From: Chryseobacterium gleum
GTDB lineage: Bacteria > Bacteroidota > Bacteroidia > Flavobacteriales > Schleiferiaceae
Length of the DNA: 64,000 nt
Reading direction: 5' to 3'
Assembly (NCBI GenBank): GCA_945883565.1
Contig: CAMCXO010000003.1
Coordinates: 1 to 64,000 of the forward strand
Shown: positions 40,651 through 49,066 of the stretch, piece by piece
How the letters are laid out: every line of letters starts with the position of its first letter
How positions within the stretch are numbered: the stretch's first letter is position 1
Notes under the pieces: generated by a model
What the model saw: the letters and a program-made list of their open reading frames with translations, nothing else
The model's database searches: none
Told to the model about the DNA's origin: nothing
Made by a program: the position numbers and the translations under genes

Positions 40651-40785
40651 TGTTCAGCCTGTCGTCTGGTCTCCATTGAAGAGGCTAAGTGCGGCCGGGC
40701 GAGCTCCTTCGTGTGGTCTTACTAAGCCTCTTCGGCTGTTTACCAGTCGCCATGCTGAAAGGGCCGGGGTTTTTTCTTTTTTTAT
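40651..40785. repeat. Third, short copy of the 5'-end dispersed repeat
   Basis: TGTTCAGCCTGTCG, GCGGCCGGGCGAGCTCC, ACTAAGCCTCTTCGG and GTCGCCATGCTGAAAGGGCC align with the outer parts of the units at 1-719. The 205-bp inner part bounded by GTCGCCAT in those units is absent; here a single GTCGCCAT (40746-40753) joins the two outer halves. Confidence 0.75.
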
Positions 40786-40806
40786 AGTGATTTGGGTGCT
40801 ATGATT

Positions 40807-40862
40807 GATTTTTTCTAAGCCTGCGGCTATTAGATTTCTTCAATTGGTTGGTCTTTTGGGCG
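40807..40862 (+). repeat. Direct repeat, right copy
   Basis: This is the partner of 40536-40593: GATTTTTTCTAAGCCTGCGG, later TTGGTTGGTCTTTTGGGCG. The two copies start 271 bp apart. Confidence 0.75.
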
Positions 40863-40877
40863 ATTGTATGAACGATT

Positions 40878-40905
40878 GTAGAGACAGGGCATGCCCTGTC
40901 TCTAC
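40878..40905. repeat. 28-bp perfect palindrome
   Basis: GTAGAGACAGGGCA is followed directly by its reverse complement TGCCCTGTCTCTAC with no spacer. It lies between the direct repeat and the 21-bp array. It could be a REP-like palindromic element or a site for a dimeric protein; there is no coding context. Confidence 0.85.
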
Positions 40906-40918
40906 GTTATCGGTGTGG

Positions 40919-41864
40919 GCCGTTGAACATTCGAAGGCTGTAGATAATTTGAAAACGTCGGTAAAAAAAATGAAAATGCCTAGTAATGAATGCTCGAAGT
41001 CAACTTATGACTGTTCGATGCCGGTGAGGGAAGGTTTGAAGTCTGTCGAAATTTTGAAAACGTCGGTAAAAAAATTGAAAATGCCAAGTAATGAATGCTC
41101 GAAGTCAACTTATGAATGTTCGATGCCGGTGAGGGAAGGTTTGAAGTCTGTCGAAATTTTGAAAACGTCGGTAAAAAAATTGAAAATGCCTAGTAATGAA
41201 TGCTCGAAGTCAACTTATGGCTGTTCGATGCAGGTGCGGGAAGGTTTGAAGTCTGTTGATAATTTGGAAACGTCGGTAAAAAAATTGAAAATGCCAAGTA
41301 ATGAATACTCGAAGTCAACTTATGAATGTTCGATGCCGGTGCGGGAAGGTTTGAAGTCTGTCGAAATTTTGAAAACGCGGGTAAAAAAATTGAAAATGCC
41401 AAGTAATGAATGCTCGAAGTCAACTTATGACTGTTCGATGCCGGTGCGGGAAGGTTTGAAGTCTGTTGATAATTTGGAAACGTCGGTAAAAAAATTGAAA
41501 ATGCCAAGTAATGAATGCTCGAAGTCGACTTATGGCTGTTCGATGCCGGTGCGGGAAGGTTTGACCTCCGCGCGGAAATGTGCGACCTCGGCACGGGAAT
41601 GAATGACCTCGGCACGGGAATGTATGACCTCAGCACGGGAATGACTGACCTCAGCACGGGAATGACTGACCTCGGCACGGGAATGTATGACCTCAGCCCG
41701 GGAATGACTGACCTCGGCCCGGAAGGGTGTGATGCCGGCGCGGGAGTGTGTGACCTCGGACCCGGGAATGACTGACCTCAGCGCGGGAAAGTTAAAAGCC
41801 AGTAGTTGAAGGCTTGAAGTAAGTGAAAAAATTTAAAACTTCGGCAGAAAAATTGGTAAGAGCC
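40919..41864. repeat. 21-bp satellite array with 105-bp higher-order unit
   Basis: The whole segment resolves into 45 monomers of 21 bp (one is 22 bp). One diverged monomer (40919-40939) is followed by six copies of a 105-bp unit made of five different 21-bp monomers (starts 40940, 41045, 41150, 41255, 41360, 41465). Eleven near-uniform monomers of the type GCACGGGAATGACTGACCTCG minus its last base follow (41570-41801), then three diverged ones (41802-41864) in the order of monomers 5, 1, 2. Because 21 and 105 are multiples of three, open frames run through on both strands; I consider them by-products, not genes. Confidence 0.85.
41570..41801. repeat. Homogenised 21-bp monomer block
   Basis: Eleven monomers carry the shared core CACGGGAATG followed by TGACCTC. 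They most resemble monomer 5 of the 105-bp unit (for example GTGCGGGAAGGTTTG at 41549), which suggests a local expansion of that single monomer. Confidence 0.8.
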
Positions 41865-41900
41865 TCCTCTTAATACAAACGGACCTCCATTTATAAAATA

Positions 41901-43571
41901 TTAATTGCTTTCGCCCGTAATACATGCTTTTGCAGCGTTTTTAACTCGATCATCTACATCTAAATTCGCTAAATTTTCAAATGTTTCCATTAATTTTTGC
42001 CTTCCAAATTCGTTTAATGTTGAACAAGACGACAGCGCTAACAATCTAATTTCACTCCAGCGATCGTCGGCCCCAATTCCCACAACCGTACTTTTGAGAG
42101 ATACATTTTTGGTTTGCAACAGTTCCTCAATAGCTTCATATCGACTAATATCGTTTTCAGCTTTGTTCAATTGTGCCAATAATTGGGCATCGCTTTTTTT
42201 GAACGTCCATTTTATTGGCAGTTCGCGCAGTGGATCAATAATCAGCACTTCAATATTGCTGTTTATTGGTTCTTGAATAAAGGCTTCAAACGCTTTTTGA
42301 GATTTCAATTTCAGCGTGAGCTCCCCTTCATCGGTTATAAGTAAAAGCTCTGTTTCCAGGGATAAAACCGAACCTTGATTTTGCTGAACCACCACCTGAA
42401 CTCTGCCAGTTTGTCGATTGTGTGTATAAGAAATTTCTACAGAAGGAGCCCTTGCCCCCTTAAAAAATGACAACCAGATAGAACGGACTTTCTTTGGGAA
42501 GTGACCTAGCAAGGCACTATCTGTTTCCAAACTCAACATTTTACAAACAAGCTCTTTCCTAATTGCTTTTGGAGCAGAGGCCAACAAAAATTCGAAAGCT
42601 TGTTCTTTACGCCTCAATGAATCGGCACGACTATAACCTTCTATCTTAAAATACCTTCTGCCTTCAAGCAAAAAACCAAGCTCGCTAGACTCATCATATT
42701 CATCTAAAAAAAACCGTTTTAGAGCCATGGCCCGCGAACCAGTTTCCAACAATCTCCACTGCAACAAATCCTCTTTTAAACGTTCATAACCAATTTTTCC
42801 ATGCAAATAATCGTTACGTATTTTTTCAAAACTTTCATCCCCTGCTTTTCCCAAAAGGAAATTGGCCTCAATTTGATTATTCTCGCAATCCACTTCAGAA
42901 AAGCCTTTGCCACTAATAAGCTTTTCGAATTCCTGCATTCTCTTAGTTCTACTGCCATCTACTTGTGGTGATTTAACGTTTTGGCCTGCTATAAGCAAAT
43001 TCTCTGACAATTGACTTTCGAGTTTCAAAACCAAGTTAGACTCGCTTGTAGTAGTTGAAGCAAAAAAATGGGCTTTACGTCCTCTTGACCTTCTTACTTC
43101 CAGTTGTTTTAGAGATGACCAAATGGGAAGCCGGTAATCTTGAACTTCCAAACTTAAAATAGTCTCAAATTCTTCCAGTTTAAAAGGAATAGGAATCTCC
43201 TTGCCAATTTGCCCTTGCCATAAACCCCCATACAGTGAAGCGGTTTCCGTTAAAGAAAATTCATACTCGACGATTACTCTGGTGCACCGATCAGGCAGTT
43301 TCAATTTATGTGAACCCATTGATGAAAGGATCAAAAGATTTTGCTGATAATACAATACCTGTTTAATCTGCAACTCGTATGTATTAAAATCAGGAAAATT
43401 CTTCCAATTCTGAAGCTCCGCTCTCGCCAGAACGTAGTTTTCGTTTTCGTTAAAATCTAAGTGTAAATCTATTGTTGGTAATTGGGCCCAAGAAATCGAC
43501 AACTTTAAGACGAAAAAGAGGCAAAATATTACAATCCTGCTTGATGCCTTTTGTGAAAATCCATTAAACAC
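41901..43571 (-). CDS. Degenerate M1-aminopeptidase-like exported protein
   Basis: This 556-residue protein has a signal peptide if started at the GTG at 43571 (FNGFSQKASSRIVIFCLFFV, cut near SWAQ), 1 bp after the ctaA stop; an ATG at 43631 inside ctaA is the alternative. The C-terminal half resembles the region after the catalytic domain of Bacteroidota M1 peptidases: LSFFKGARAPSVEISYTHNR, VQVVVQQNQ, LPIKWTFKKSDAQLLAQLNK and ISRYEAIEELL, then HEAT-like helices. The zinc site HExxH and the GAMEN motif are absent, so it is probably not a peptidase. It lies third in a unit with a metal-binding lipoprotein and heme A synthase. Confidence 0.65.
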   Translation of the reverse strand: MFNGFSQKASSRIVIFCLFFVLKLSISWAQLPTIDLHLDFNENENYVLARAELQNWKNFPDFNTYELQIKQVLYYQQNLLILSSMGSHKLKLPDRCTRVIVEYEFSLTETASLYGGLWQGQIGKEIPIPFKLEEFETILSLEVQDYRLPIWSSLKQLEVRRSRGRKAHFFASTTTSESNLVLKLESQLSENLLIAGQNVKSPQVDGSRTKRMQEFEKLISGKGFSEVDCENNQIEANFLLGKAGDESFEKIRNDYLHGKIGYERLKEDLLQWRLLETGSRAMALKRFFLDEYDESSELGFLLEGRRYFKIEGYSRADSLRRKEQAFEFLLASAPKAIRKELVCKMLSLETDSALLGHFPKKVRSIWLSFFKGARAPSVEISYTHNRQTGRVQVVVQQNQGSVLSLETELLLITDEGELTLKLKSQKAFEAFIQEPINSNIEVLIIDPLRELPIKWTFKKSDAQLLAQLNKAENDISRYEAIEELLQTKNVSLKSTVVGIGADDRWSEIRLLALSSCSTLNEFGRQKLMETFENLANLDVDDRVKNAAKACITGESN

Positions 43572-43572
43572 T

Positions 43573-44589
43573 TTAAAACGACTTTCTTCTTCTTCCAAAA
43601 ATCCGGAGATTAAAATAAAAAAGCCATGCAAAAAAGATTTGGGCCCATACCAAATGAATTGGTTGCAGAGTCTTAGGCATATCTTTATATGCCAAACCTA
43701 TTCCAATAAGCATAGAAACAAAAGTAAAAACCAGAGGCCAAATGGCTTTAAAGCCCAATGTTCTGCGATTTAATAAAAAAAACAAAAGAGACAAAGCTAA
43801 TACTGCCCATGAAATACTTCTGTGAATTATAAAACTTTGACCCAATAAACCCACCCAAAGTTCACGTTGTTCACCTGAAAAATGCTTATACAAACCATCA
43901 ATTTCTTCTCGAACCTCAGTTCCCCAAAATATTTGTACAAGAAGTAGAATCAATAAAACAGGCATTAAAAAAGCAAAACGCACTTCGCGTTTCAAAATGG
44001 CTCGTGACTGATTCTTTATTAACAGAGCCATTAAAGTGGCCAGAATACCCATGGCTCCAAACATATGTAAACTGATTTGGTGTGGAATGAGGTTACCGTC
44101 TACCACCAGTTTTCCAAGCCAAGCTACAAATCCCAATAAAAACAAACCCAACGCGGCCAAAACAAAACTCCAAATATCCTTTCTTATTCTAAATAAACAA
44201 ATTATGAAGATGATTAGCATAGGTAATCCACTCAACGCCCCTAGCAAGCGGTTTAAATACTCTATCCAAGTATGATAAGCATTAAAGATGGCATAGTCAT
44301 GCTTTGTATATGGTGCAAAATCTTCTTTTTTAAAATTCCCGGAACTCTTGAATTTTTCTTTAGCGACCAATAACTGCTTTTCATGTACAATAATTTGTCC
44401 TTTTTCATACTGAAAGTTCGGCTTCCATAAAACTTCACTTTCTCGTGTGGGAGGTATTAAATGTCCGAAACATTTTGGCCAGTCAGGGCACCCCATTCCA
44501 GAACCTGTCATCCTCACTACACTTCCGGCCAAAATAACCAGAAAAATGAGTGTGATTTCTAAACGAATGAGCTGTCGCAGGAGTTTCAA
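43573..44589 (-). CDS. ctaA: Heme A synthase (COX15/CtaA)
   Basis: This 338-residue inner-membrane enzyme oxidises heme O to heme A for cytochrome oxidase. About eight transmembrane helices are visible. The N-terminal TGSGMGCPDWPKCFG with its cysteine pair, and conserved histidines in YHTWIEYLNRLLGA, PHQISLHMFGA, IIHRSISW and IHLVWAQ, match the heme-ligating helices of COX15. The first periplasmic loop (about 50-100) is longer than in proteobacterial CtaA, as is usual in Bacteroidota. The start codon is TTG at 44589, 1 bp after the stop of the metal-binding lipoprotein gene. That lipoprotein may supply copper or another metal to the same oxidase. Confidence 0.93.
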   Translation of the reverse strand: MKLLRQLIRLEITLIFLVILAGSVVRMTGSGMGCPDWPKCFGHLIPPTRESEVLWKPNFQYEKGQIIVHEKQLLVAKEKFKSSGNFKKEDFAPYTKHDYAIFNAYHTWIEYLNRLLGALSGLPMLIIFIICLFRIRKDIWSFVLAALGLFLLGFVAWLGKLVVDGNLIPHQISLHMFGAMGILATLMALLIKNQSRAILKREVRFAFLMPVLLILLLVQIFWGTEVREEIDGLYKHFSGEQRELWVGLLGQSFIIHRSISWAVLALSLLFFLLNRRTLGFKAIWPLVFTFVSMLIGIGLAYKDMPKTLQPIHLVWAQIFFAWLFYFNLRIFGRRRKSF

Positions 44590-44590
44590 A

Positions 44591-44944
44591 TTACAATGTG
44601 CTGGCAGTGTAATGGCCTTCGGCCAATGAATTAATTACAGCGATGATAGCCTTAGGTTCTGTTAAGGTTGAATCAAACTTAATTACAGCGCTGCCTTCTT
44701 CGAAATTAATTTCACAAGAGCTTACACCTTGTGTTTCAGCCATGGCTTTAGAAATGGTCGCTACACATCCCTTTTCACACATCATACCATCAATTTTGAG
44801 ACTGGTTTCGGCATTGGCTATAAAGACTTTGGCTTCTGCCTCTAAAGCCCCCCCTTTATTAACCTCGTGATTTTCTGTAGCTTTGGTATTAGGGCTACAT
44901 GAGAGCACCATTACAGCCAAAACCAAGAATGCATATTTAAACAT
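44591..44944 (-). CDS. Heavy-metal-associated (HMA) domain lipoprotein
   Basis: This 117-residue lipoprotein has a lipobox MVLSC (Cys16) and a single HMA-type ferredoxin-like domain (about 45-115). The metal site is GMMCEKGCV (Cys55 and Cys59 by count; spacing C-x3-C, while the usual motif is C-x2-C). The rest, TISKAMAETQGVSSCEINFEEGSAVIKFD, is the typical HMA beta-alpha-beta pattern. It is probably a periplasm-facing copper or similar metal carrier. It is first in the unit with ctaA, which fits supply to a copper-containing oxidase. A -7 element TACCTTTG lies at 44965-44972. Confidence 0.8.
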   Translation of the reverse strand: MFKYAFLVLAVMVLSCSPNTKATENHEVNKGGALEAEAKVFIANAETSLKIDGMMCEKGCVATISKAMAETQGVSSCEINFEEGSAVIKFDSTLTEPKAIIAVINSLAEGHYTASTL

Positions 44945-44964
44945 CGGTTTAAATTTTAGTTATG

Positions 44965-44972
44965 CAAAGGTA
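44965..44972 (-). promoter_or_regulatory. -7 element TACCTTTG for the HMA-ctaA unit
   Basis: It is a perfect TAnnTTTG on the minus strand, 20 bp before the ATG at 44944. No convincing -33 TTG is present at normal spacing. Confidence 0.45.
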
Positions 44973-45002
44973 ATTCAGAACAAGCAAGGATGCACTGAAG
45001 CT

Positions 45003-45010
45003 TACTTTTG
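45003..45010 (+). promoter_or_regulatory. -7 element TACTTTTG for the EamA gene
   Basis: It matches TAnnTTTG and ends 6 bp before the ATG at 45017, so the transcript would start at or next to the start codon (near-leaderless). Confidence 0.4.
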
Positions 45011-45016
45011 CCCAAT

Positions 45017-45976
45017 ATGAATACCCCCTTGGCCAAATGGTCGATTTTTATTGCCCTCGCTCTTATTTGGGGCAGCTCGTTTATTTTGATGAAGCGCGGA
45101 TTAGAAGTTTTTAGCTTTGTTGAAGTTGGATTGCTTCGAATTGTATTGGCATCGTTAATGACCCTGAGTTTTGCTTTCCCATCAATTAAAGAATTCCATA
45201 AAAAGGATTTCTGGCCTTTATTGGCGGTAGGGTTGTTCGGGAATGGAATCCCTTATTTCTTGTTTCCCATAGCACTAACCCATCTCGATAGTTCTATTGT
45301 AGGAATCACCAATTCGCTCGTTCCTCTGTTTACTGTATTAATTGGGATGCTTTTTTTTGGGTTCATTGCCCGCAAATTACAGTTATGGGGTATTTTAGTA
45401 GGCTTAAGCGGTGCCATTTGGCTTTTGGCGCCTTGGCAGGCTGAAGTGGCCGCTAGCGATTTGGTTTATGGTTTATTCCCCATTTTAGCTACTATTCAAT
45501 ACGCTTTCAGCATAAATATTATAAGCCGTAAGCTTGCACATTTAAGCAGCAATGCTATTACATTGCTAGGATTTGCAACTATATTCTTTCCAGCCTCTCT
45601 GGCCTTACTGTTTTTCACCGATTTTATTACTAAAATTTCAACTCATCCGAATGCATTAAACAGTTTTGGATATGTGGCCATTTTAGGAATAGTAGGCACT
45701 TCTTTGGCCGTCGTATTTTTCAACAAGCTAATAAAAAGCACTAGTGCCATATTTGCCTCTAGTATAACCTATTGCGTTCCAATTGTAGCTGTAATCTGGG
45801 GCTTTGTTGATGGCGAGACTATTGGAATAAGGCATGGAGTGGGAATAGCGGGGATTTTAACAGGCGTGTATTTAGTTAATGTTAAAAGAACACCGAGAGA
45901 TTTTTTTTTAAAATCGAAGAAAACACCTAATACACTTATTTCTTCCTCAAGTAAATCTGCACCGGCGCCCCACTAA
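45017..45976 (+). CDS. EamA/DMT-family transporter
   Basis: This 319-residue inner-membrane protein of the drug/metabolite transporter superfamily has ten predicted helices in two EamA repeats. The first repeat begins [19 protein letters not shown] (the WGSxF motif), and the second includes [25 protein letters not shown]. The tail [19 protein letters not shown] is basic and cytoplasmic. The exported or imported solute (amino acid, nucleotide or drug) is not predictable. The start is the ATG at 45017 ([16 protein letters not shown]); a TTG three codons earlier is possible but would lie inside the promoter box. Its end overlaps the convergent der gene by 41 bp. Confidence 0.88.
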   Translation: MNTPLAKWSIFIALALIWGSSFILMKRGLEVFSFVEVGLLRIVLASLMTLSFAFPSIKEFHKKDFWPLLAVGLFGNGIPYFLFPIALTHLDSSIVGITNSLVPLFTVLIGMLFFGFIARKLQLWGILVGLSGAIWLLAPWQAEVAASDLVYGLFPILATIQYAFSINIISRKLAHLSSNAITLLGFATIFFPASLALLFFTDFITKISTHPNALNSFGYVAILGIVGTSLAVVFFNKLIKSTSAIFASSITYCVPIVAVIWGFVDGETIGIRHGVGIAGILTGVYLVNVKRTPRDFFLKSKKTPNTLISSSSKSAPAPH

Positions 45977-47243
45977 AATTAAATTGTGCTCTAAGCTGAC
46001 GTTCAAGAAAGCGTTTATAGGGTTCTTTTACGTATTGAGGCAAGTTGGCAAAAAACAAGAATTGCGGGTGGTGCGAAGGGAGTTGGGTGATATACTTTAT
46101 TTTAATGTATTTGCCTTTTAAAGCAGGTGGCGGAAACGCTTCTATTAATGGCAGAAGCGTTTCGTTCAGTTTGTGCGTTGGAATACGCTGTTTCCTCCTT
46201 TCATGCACTGCAATTCCTTCTTCCAAAGCTTTTAACAATCTCTGCTTTTGTACGGCTGAAACGAATAAAATCGGAATATCCATAGATGGAGCAATACGTT
46301 CTTCTATGGCTTTTTTAAAAGTATCGAGTGTCTGATTATCTTTTTCCACAAGATCCCATTTATTGACGAGAATAACAATACCCTTATTGTTTTTCTCGGC
46401 TAAATGAAAAATGTTCAAATCTTGCGACTCAAAACCTTGAGTTGCATCTATCATTAGAAAGCAAACATCGCAATTCTCTATGGCTCTTATTGAGCGCATA
46501 ACCGAATAAAATTCCAGGTTTTCGTGAACTTTGGTTTTCTTTCGCAACCCGGCTGTATCTACCAAAATAAAGTCGTGGCCGAACTGTCTATAGCGGGTAT
46601 GAATGCTGTCGCGGGTTGTTCCTGCAATATCGGTTACGATGTTGCGATGCTGTCCGGTAAGCGCATTAATGAAAGATGATTTACCTACATTAGGTCTACC
46701 GATAACAGCGAAACGCGGTAAGCCTTCCTCTTCATCAATGTAAACATCATTTGGTAAATGTTCAACCACGGCATCTAGCAATTCACCAGTTCCACTGCCG
46801 TTTGAAGAGGATATAGGAAAATAAGCCTCGAAACCCAAGCCATAAAACTCGGCGGCATCTGCCATTTTCTCAGATGTATCTACCTTGTTCACTACTAAAT
46901 ATACTGGCTTGTGGCTTTTACGCAATAATTGGGCTATTTCGCGGTCTGTAGGATGAATGCCTTCCAAAGCATCTACCACAAAAAGCACAGCACTGGCCTC
47001 ATCGAGAGCTAACTCCACTTGACGACGAATTTCCTCTTCAAAAACATCATCGCTGCCCGTTACATAACCCCCTGTATCGATAACCGAAAATTCTTTACCG
47101 TTCCAGTCGCTTCGACCATAATGTCGATCGCGGGTTACCCCGGCAACACTATCAACAATGGCTTCGCGTCTTTGAACCAGACGGTTGAAAAAGGTCGATT
47201 TGCCCACATTAGGTCTGCCAACAATAGCCAGTATATTTCCCAT
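45936..47243 (-). CDS. der: Ribosome-assembly GTPase Der (EngA)
   Basis: This 435-residue protein has two consecutive GTPase domains (about 1-165 and 175-345) and a KH-like C-terminal domain, required for 50S subunit maturation. G1 motifs are GRPNVGKST and [10 protein letters not shown]3 motifs DTGGYV and DTAGLRKK, and G4 motifs NKVD and NKWD. The C terminus [15 protein letters not shown] is the standard Der ending. It is encoded 8 bp downstream of era, forming an era-der unit of ribosome-assembly GTPases. The 3' end overlaps the convergent EamA gene, which is unusual for an essential gene but harmless to its frame. Confidence 0.96.
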   Translation of the reverse strand: MGNILAIVGRPNVGKSTFFNRLVQRREAIVDSVAGVTRDRHYGRSDWNGKEFSVIDTGGYVTGSDDVFEEEIRRQVELALDEASAVLFVVDALEGIHPTDREIAQLLRKSHKPVYLVVNKVDTSEKMADAAEFYGLGFEAYFPISSSNGSGTGELLDAVVEHLPNDVYIDEEEGLPRFAVIGRPNVGKSSFINALTGQHRNIVTDIAGTTRDSIHTRYRQFGHDFILVDTAGLRKKTKVHENLEFYSVMRSIRAIENCDVCFLMIDATQGFESQDLNIFHLAEKNNKGIVILVNKWDLVEKDNQTLDTFKKAIEERIAPSMDIPILFVSAVQKQRLLKALEEGIAVHERRKQRIPTHKLNETLLPLIEAFPPPALKGKYIKIKYITQLPSHHPQFLFFANLPQYVKEPYKRFLERQLRAQFNFSGAPVQIYLRKK

Positions 47244-47251
47244 TTTGTTAT

Positions 47252-48124
47252 TTAATTATACCCAAATCGACGCAACTGGGTATCGTTTTCACGCCAATTC
47301 TTGTTCACTTTTACATATAAATCGAGAAACACTTTTTGCTGAAAAAACTTTTCTAAATCTAATCGTGCTTGTGTGCCCAAATTTTGAATGGCTTTTCCTT
47401 TATGACCTATTAGAATTCCTTTTTGAGAATCGCGGGCCACATGAATAAGAGCCCGTATACTTAAAAGGTGGTTTTCTGCCTTAAACGACTCAATTTCCAC
47501 TTCAACCGAGTAGGGAACTTCCTTTTCATAATTTAATAAAATTTTTTCGCGAATAATTTCTGAAGCAAAGAAGCGTTCGCTCCTGTCGGTAATGGCATCT
47601 CGATCATAAAATGGCATACCCTCGGGGAGAAGATTAAGAATACGGCTTAGCAGGTAATCTGTGTGAAATTGCTTTAGGGCTGAAATTGGAATGATTTCTG
47701 CGCGAGGCAATCGCTCTGTCCAAATTTCGGTTACTTTTTCAAGTTGCTCCTGCTGAATGGTGTCTATCTTATTAATTACTAATAACAGAGGGGCGTTATG
47801 GGCATTAATCCTATCTACAAATTTCTCATCCTTAATTTCGCTTTCGTTTGGTTCTACTACTACTACAAGCAAATCAGCATCTTCAAACACCGCTTTAACG
47901 GCATCCATCATGCGTTCTTGTAAAGTGTAGGCCGGTTGAATAATTCCAGGTGTATCCGAAAACACTATTTGGTAATCGTCACCATTGGCAATTCCAAAAA
48001 TGCGGTGTCTTGTGGTTTGGGCTTTAGAAGTAATAATGCTCAGACGTTCGCCTAGCATGGCATTCATCAAAGTTGACTTGCCCACATTGGGGTTGCCAAT
48101 TATATTCACAAAACCAGATTTCAT
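47252..48124 (-). CDS. era: Ribosome-assembly GTPase Era
   Basis: This 290-residue GTPase has a G domain (about 1-165) and a KH domain (about 200-285) that binds the 3' end of 16S rRNA during 30S assembly. G1 is [10 protein letters not shown]3 DTPGI and G4 NKID; the Era-specific [15 protein letters not shown] switch region is present. The KH core is [26 protein letters not shown]. It is the first gene of the era-der unit. The -7 element TACCTTTG (48129-48136) ends only 4 bp before the ATG, suggesting a leaderless transcript. Confidence 0.96.
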   Translation of the reverse strand: MKSGFVNIIGNPNVGKSTLMNAMLGERLSIITSKAQTTRHRIFGIANGDDYQIVFSDTPGIIQPAYTLQERMMDAVKAVFEDADLLVVVVEPNESEIKDEKFVDRINAHNAPLLLVINKIDTIQQEQLEKVTEIWTERLPRAEIIPISALKQFHTDYLLSRILNLLPEGMPFYDRDAITDRSERFFASEIIREKILLNYEKEVPYSVEVEIESFKAENHLLSIRALIHVARDSQKGILIGHKGKAIQNLGTQARLDLEKFFQQKVFLDLYVKVNKNWRENDTQLRRFGYN

Positions 48125-48128
48125 TTTG

Positions 48129-48136
48129 CAAAGGTA
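48129..48136 (-). promoter_or_regulatory. -7 element TACCTTTG for era (possibly leaderless)
   Basis: It is a perfect TAnnTTTG on the minus strand, 4 bp before the era ATG. With the usual distance to the start site, transcription would begin at or just inside the start codon. No good -33 element is visible. Confidence 0.4.
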
Positions 48137-48214
48137 GGCCTAAGCCCAGCTAACCCATCTTTTTGTTTAATCTGCTTGGTTTAGCTGTTTTATATTTTCA
48201 GTGCGGGATGAAAA

Positions 48215-48940
48215 TTAATCATCATATCGACTATTCCAAAGAACATTGTTAAAGTTCTTCATTCTCGAAAAACCATATAAACTACCCAATCCGGCCATAG
48301 CCAAAATCATGTAGAAAAAGAAAATACCCCTTAATCCAAAACTATTTTGATCGTATGGCCCCAGGATTACGGAGTCAGGAATAAACACAAAGGCCAAAAG
48401 AAACGCAAGTAATACCATAGTTGCGAAGGTATGAGTGAAACTTCTAAATGGATAAACCATCCATTTTCTAAAGAAGGACATATCTTTTCCCCATTGATGA
48501 ATAAGTGCAAAACGGCCATCACTCAAAGGCACAAACAGCATAGGATCGCGATCTTGCAACTCGAGCTTAAACAGCGAAGCAGGGGCTAAAATTTTTAATC
48601 CACTTAAAGTATGACCCAATTTCATTTCAAGTCTAGACATTTTGGCGATTGCAGCATGCGGTACTTCTCCTTTAAAAAATTTGCTATCTAAAAATCGCAG
48701 TCTATAATTAACACATAATTCGCGAATGTGCTCGAGGGTAAATATATCGTTTTCAGAAAAAACGCTTGAATGAATTGCAAACATATTGTGAGGATGTTTG
48801 TTGGAAATCAAAGCCATTTGGGCTGAACATTCGGTTTCTTCAACCTGACTCAATAAAGCCTTGATTTTTTCTAACTGTTTTTTCTCGTTTTTTAGCCTTA
48901 TTTCATTTAAAGCTTGATGCAAATTGGTTCCGGGTATCAT
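48215..48940 (-). CDS. Hypothetical two-helix membrane protein
   Basis: This 241-residue protein has no signal peptide. The N-terminal half is helical and charged (NEIRLKNEKKQLEKIKALLSQVEETE) and has a strand-rich middle. Two C-terminal transmembrane helices follow (TFATMVLLAFLLAFVFIP at about 168-185 and GIFFFYMILAMAGLGSLYGF at about 203-223). I recognise no family. It is encoded upstream of era in the same direction with a 90-bp gap and diverges from queA. A soluble cytoplasmic domain anchored by two helices is the simplest topology. Confidence 0.65.
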   Translation of the reverse strand: MIPGTNLHQALNEIRLKNEKKQLEKIKALLSQVEETECSAQMALISNKHPHNMFAIHSSVFSENDIFTLEHIRELCVNYRLRFLDSKFFKGEVPHAAIAKMSRLEMKLGHTLSGLKILAPASLFKLELQDRDPMLFVPLSDGRFALIHQWGKDMSFFRKWMVYPFRSFTHTFATMVLLAFLLAFVFIPDSVILGPYDQNSFGLRGIFFFYMILAMAGLGSLYGFSRMKNFNNVLWNSRYDD

Positions 48941-48996
48941 AATACGTTATTTATTGGTTAACAACTTAAAAGGAGAAGGGTTCGCTATATTATGGC

Positions 48997-49027
48997 TTGA
49001 CAAACGGCTTCTATAAAGTTACCTTTG
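48997..49027 (+). promoter_or_regulatory. Promoter TTG-N20-TACCTTTG of queA
   Basis: TTG (48997-48999) and TACCTTTG (49020-49027) with 20 bp between match the Bacteroidota consensus fully. The ATG at 49067 is 39 bp downstream. Confidence 0.6.
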
Positions 49028-49066
49028 CCGCCCTTTATTCACAACTTACATTGAAGGGGTCTGATT

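Noticed and set aside
40805-41602. Long plus-strand open frame through the 105-bp repeats, encoding heptads such as VREGLKS
   Set aside because: Repeats with a period divisible by three keep frames open on both strands. The frame begins in a dispersed repeat and in the palindrome, has no start context or known domain, and ends inside the 21-bp block.
41190-41678. Minus-strand open frame with repeated SNLPAPASNSHK-type peptide
   Set aside because: It is the antisense reading of the same satellite array and has no independent support.
40919-41864. Array considered as a CRISPR
   Set aside because: There are no unique spacers between constant repeats, the units are contiguous and mutually related, and no cas genes are present.
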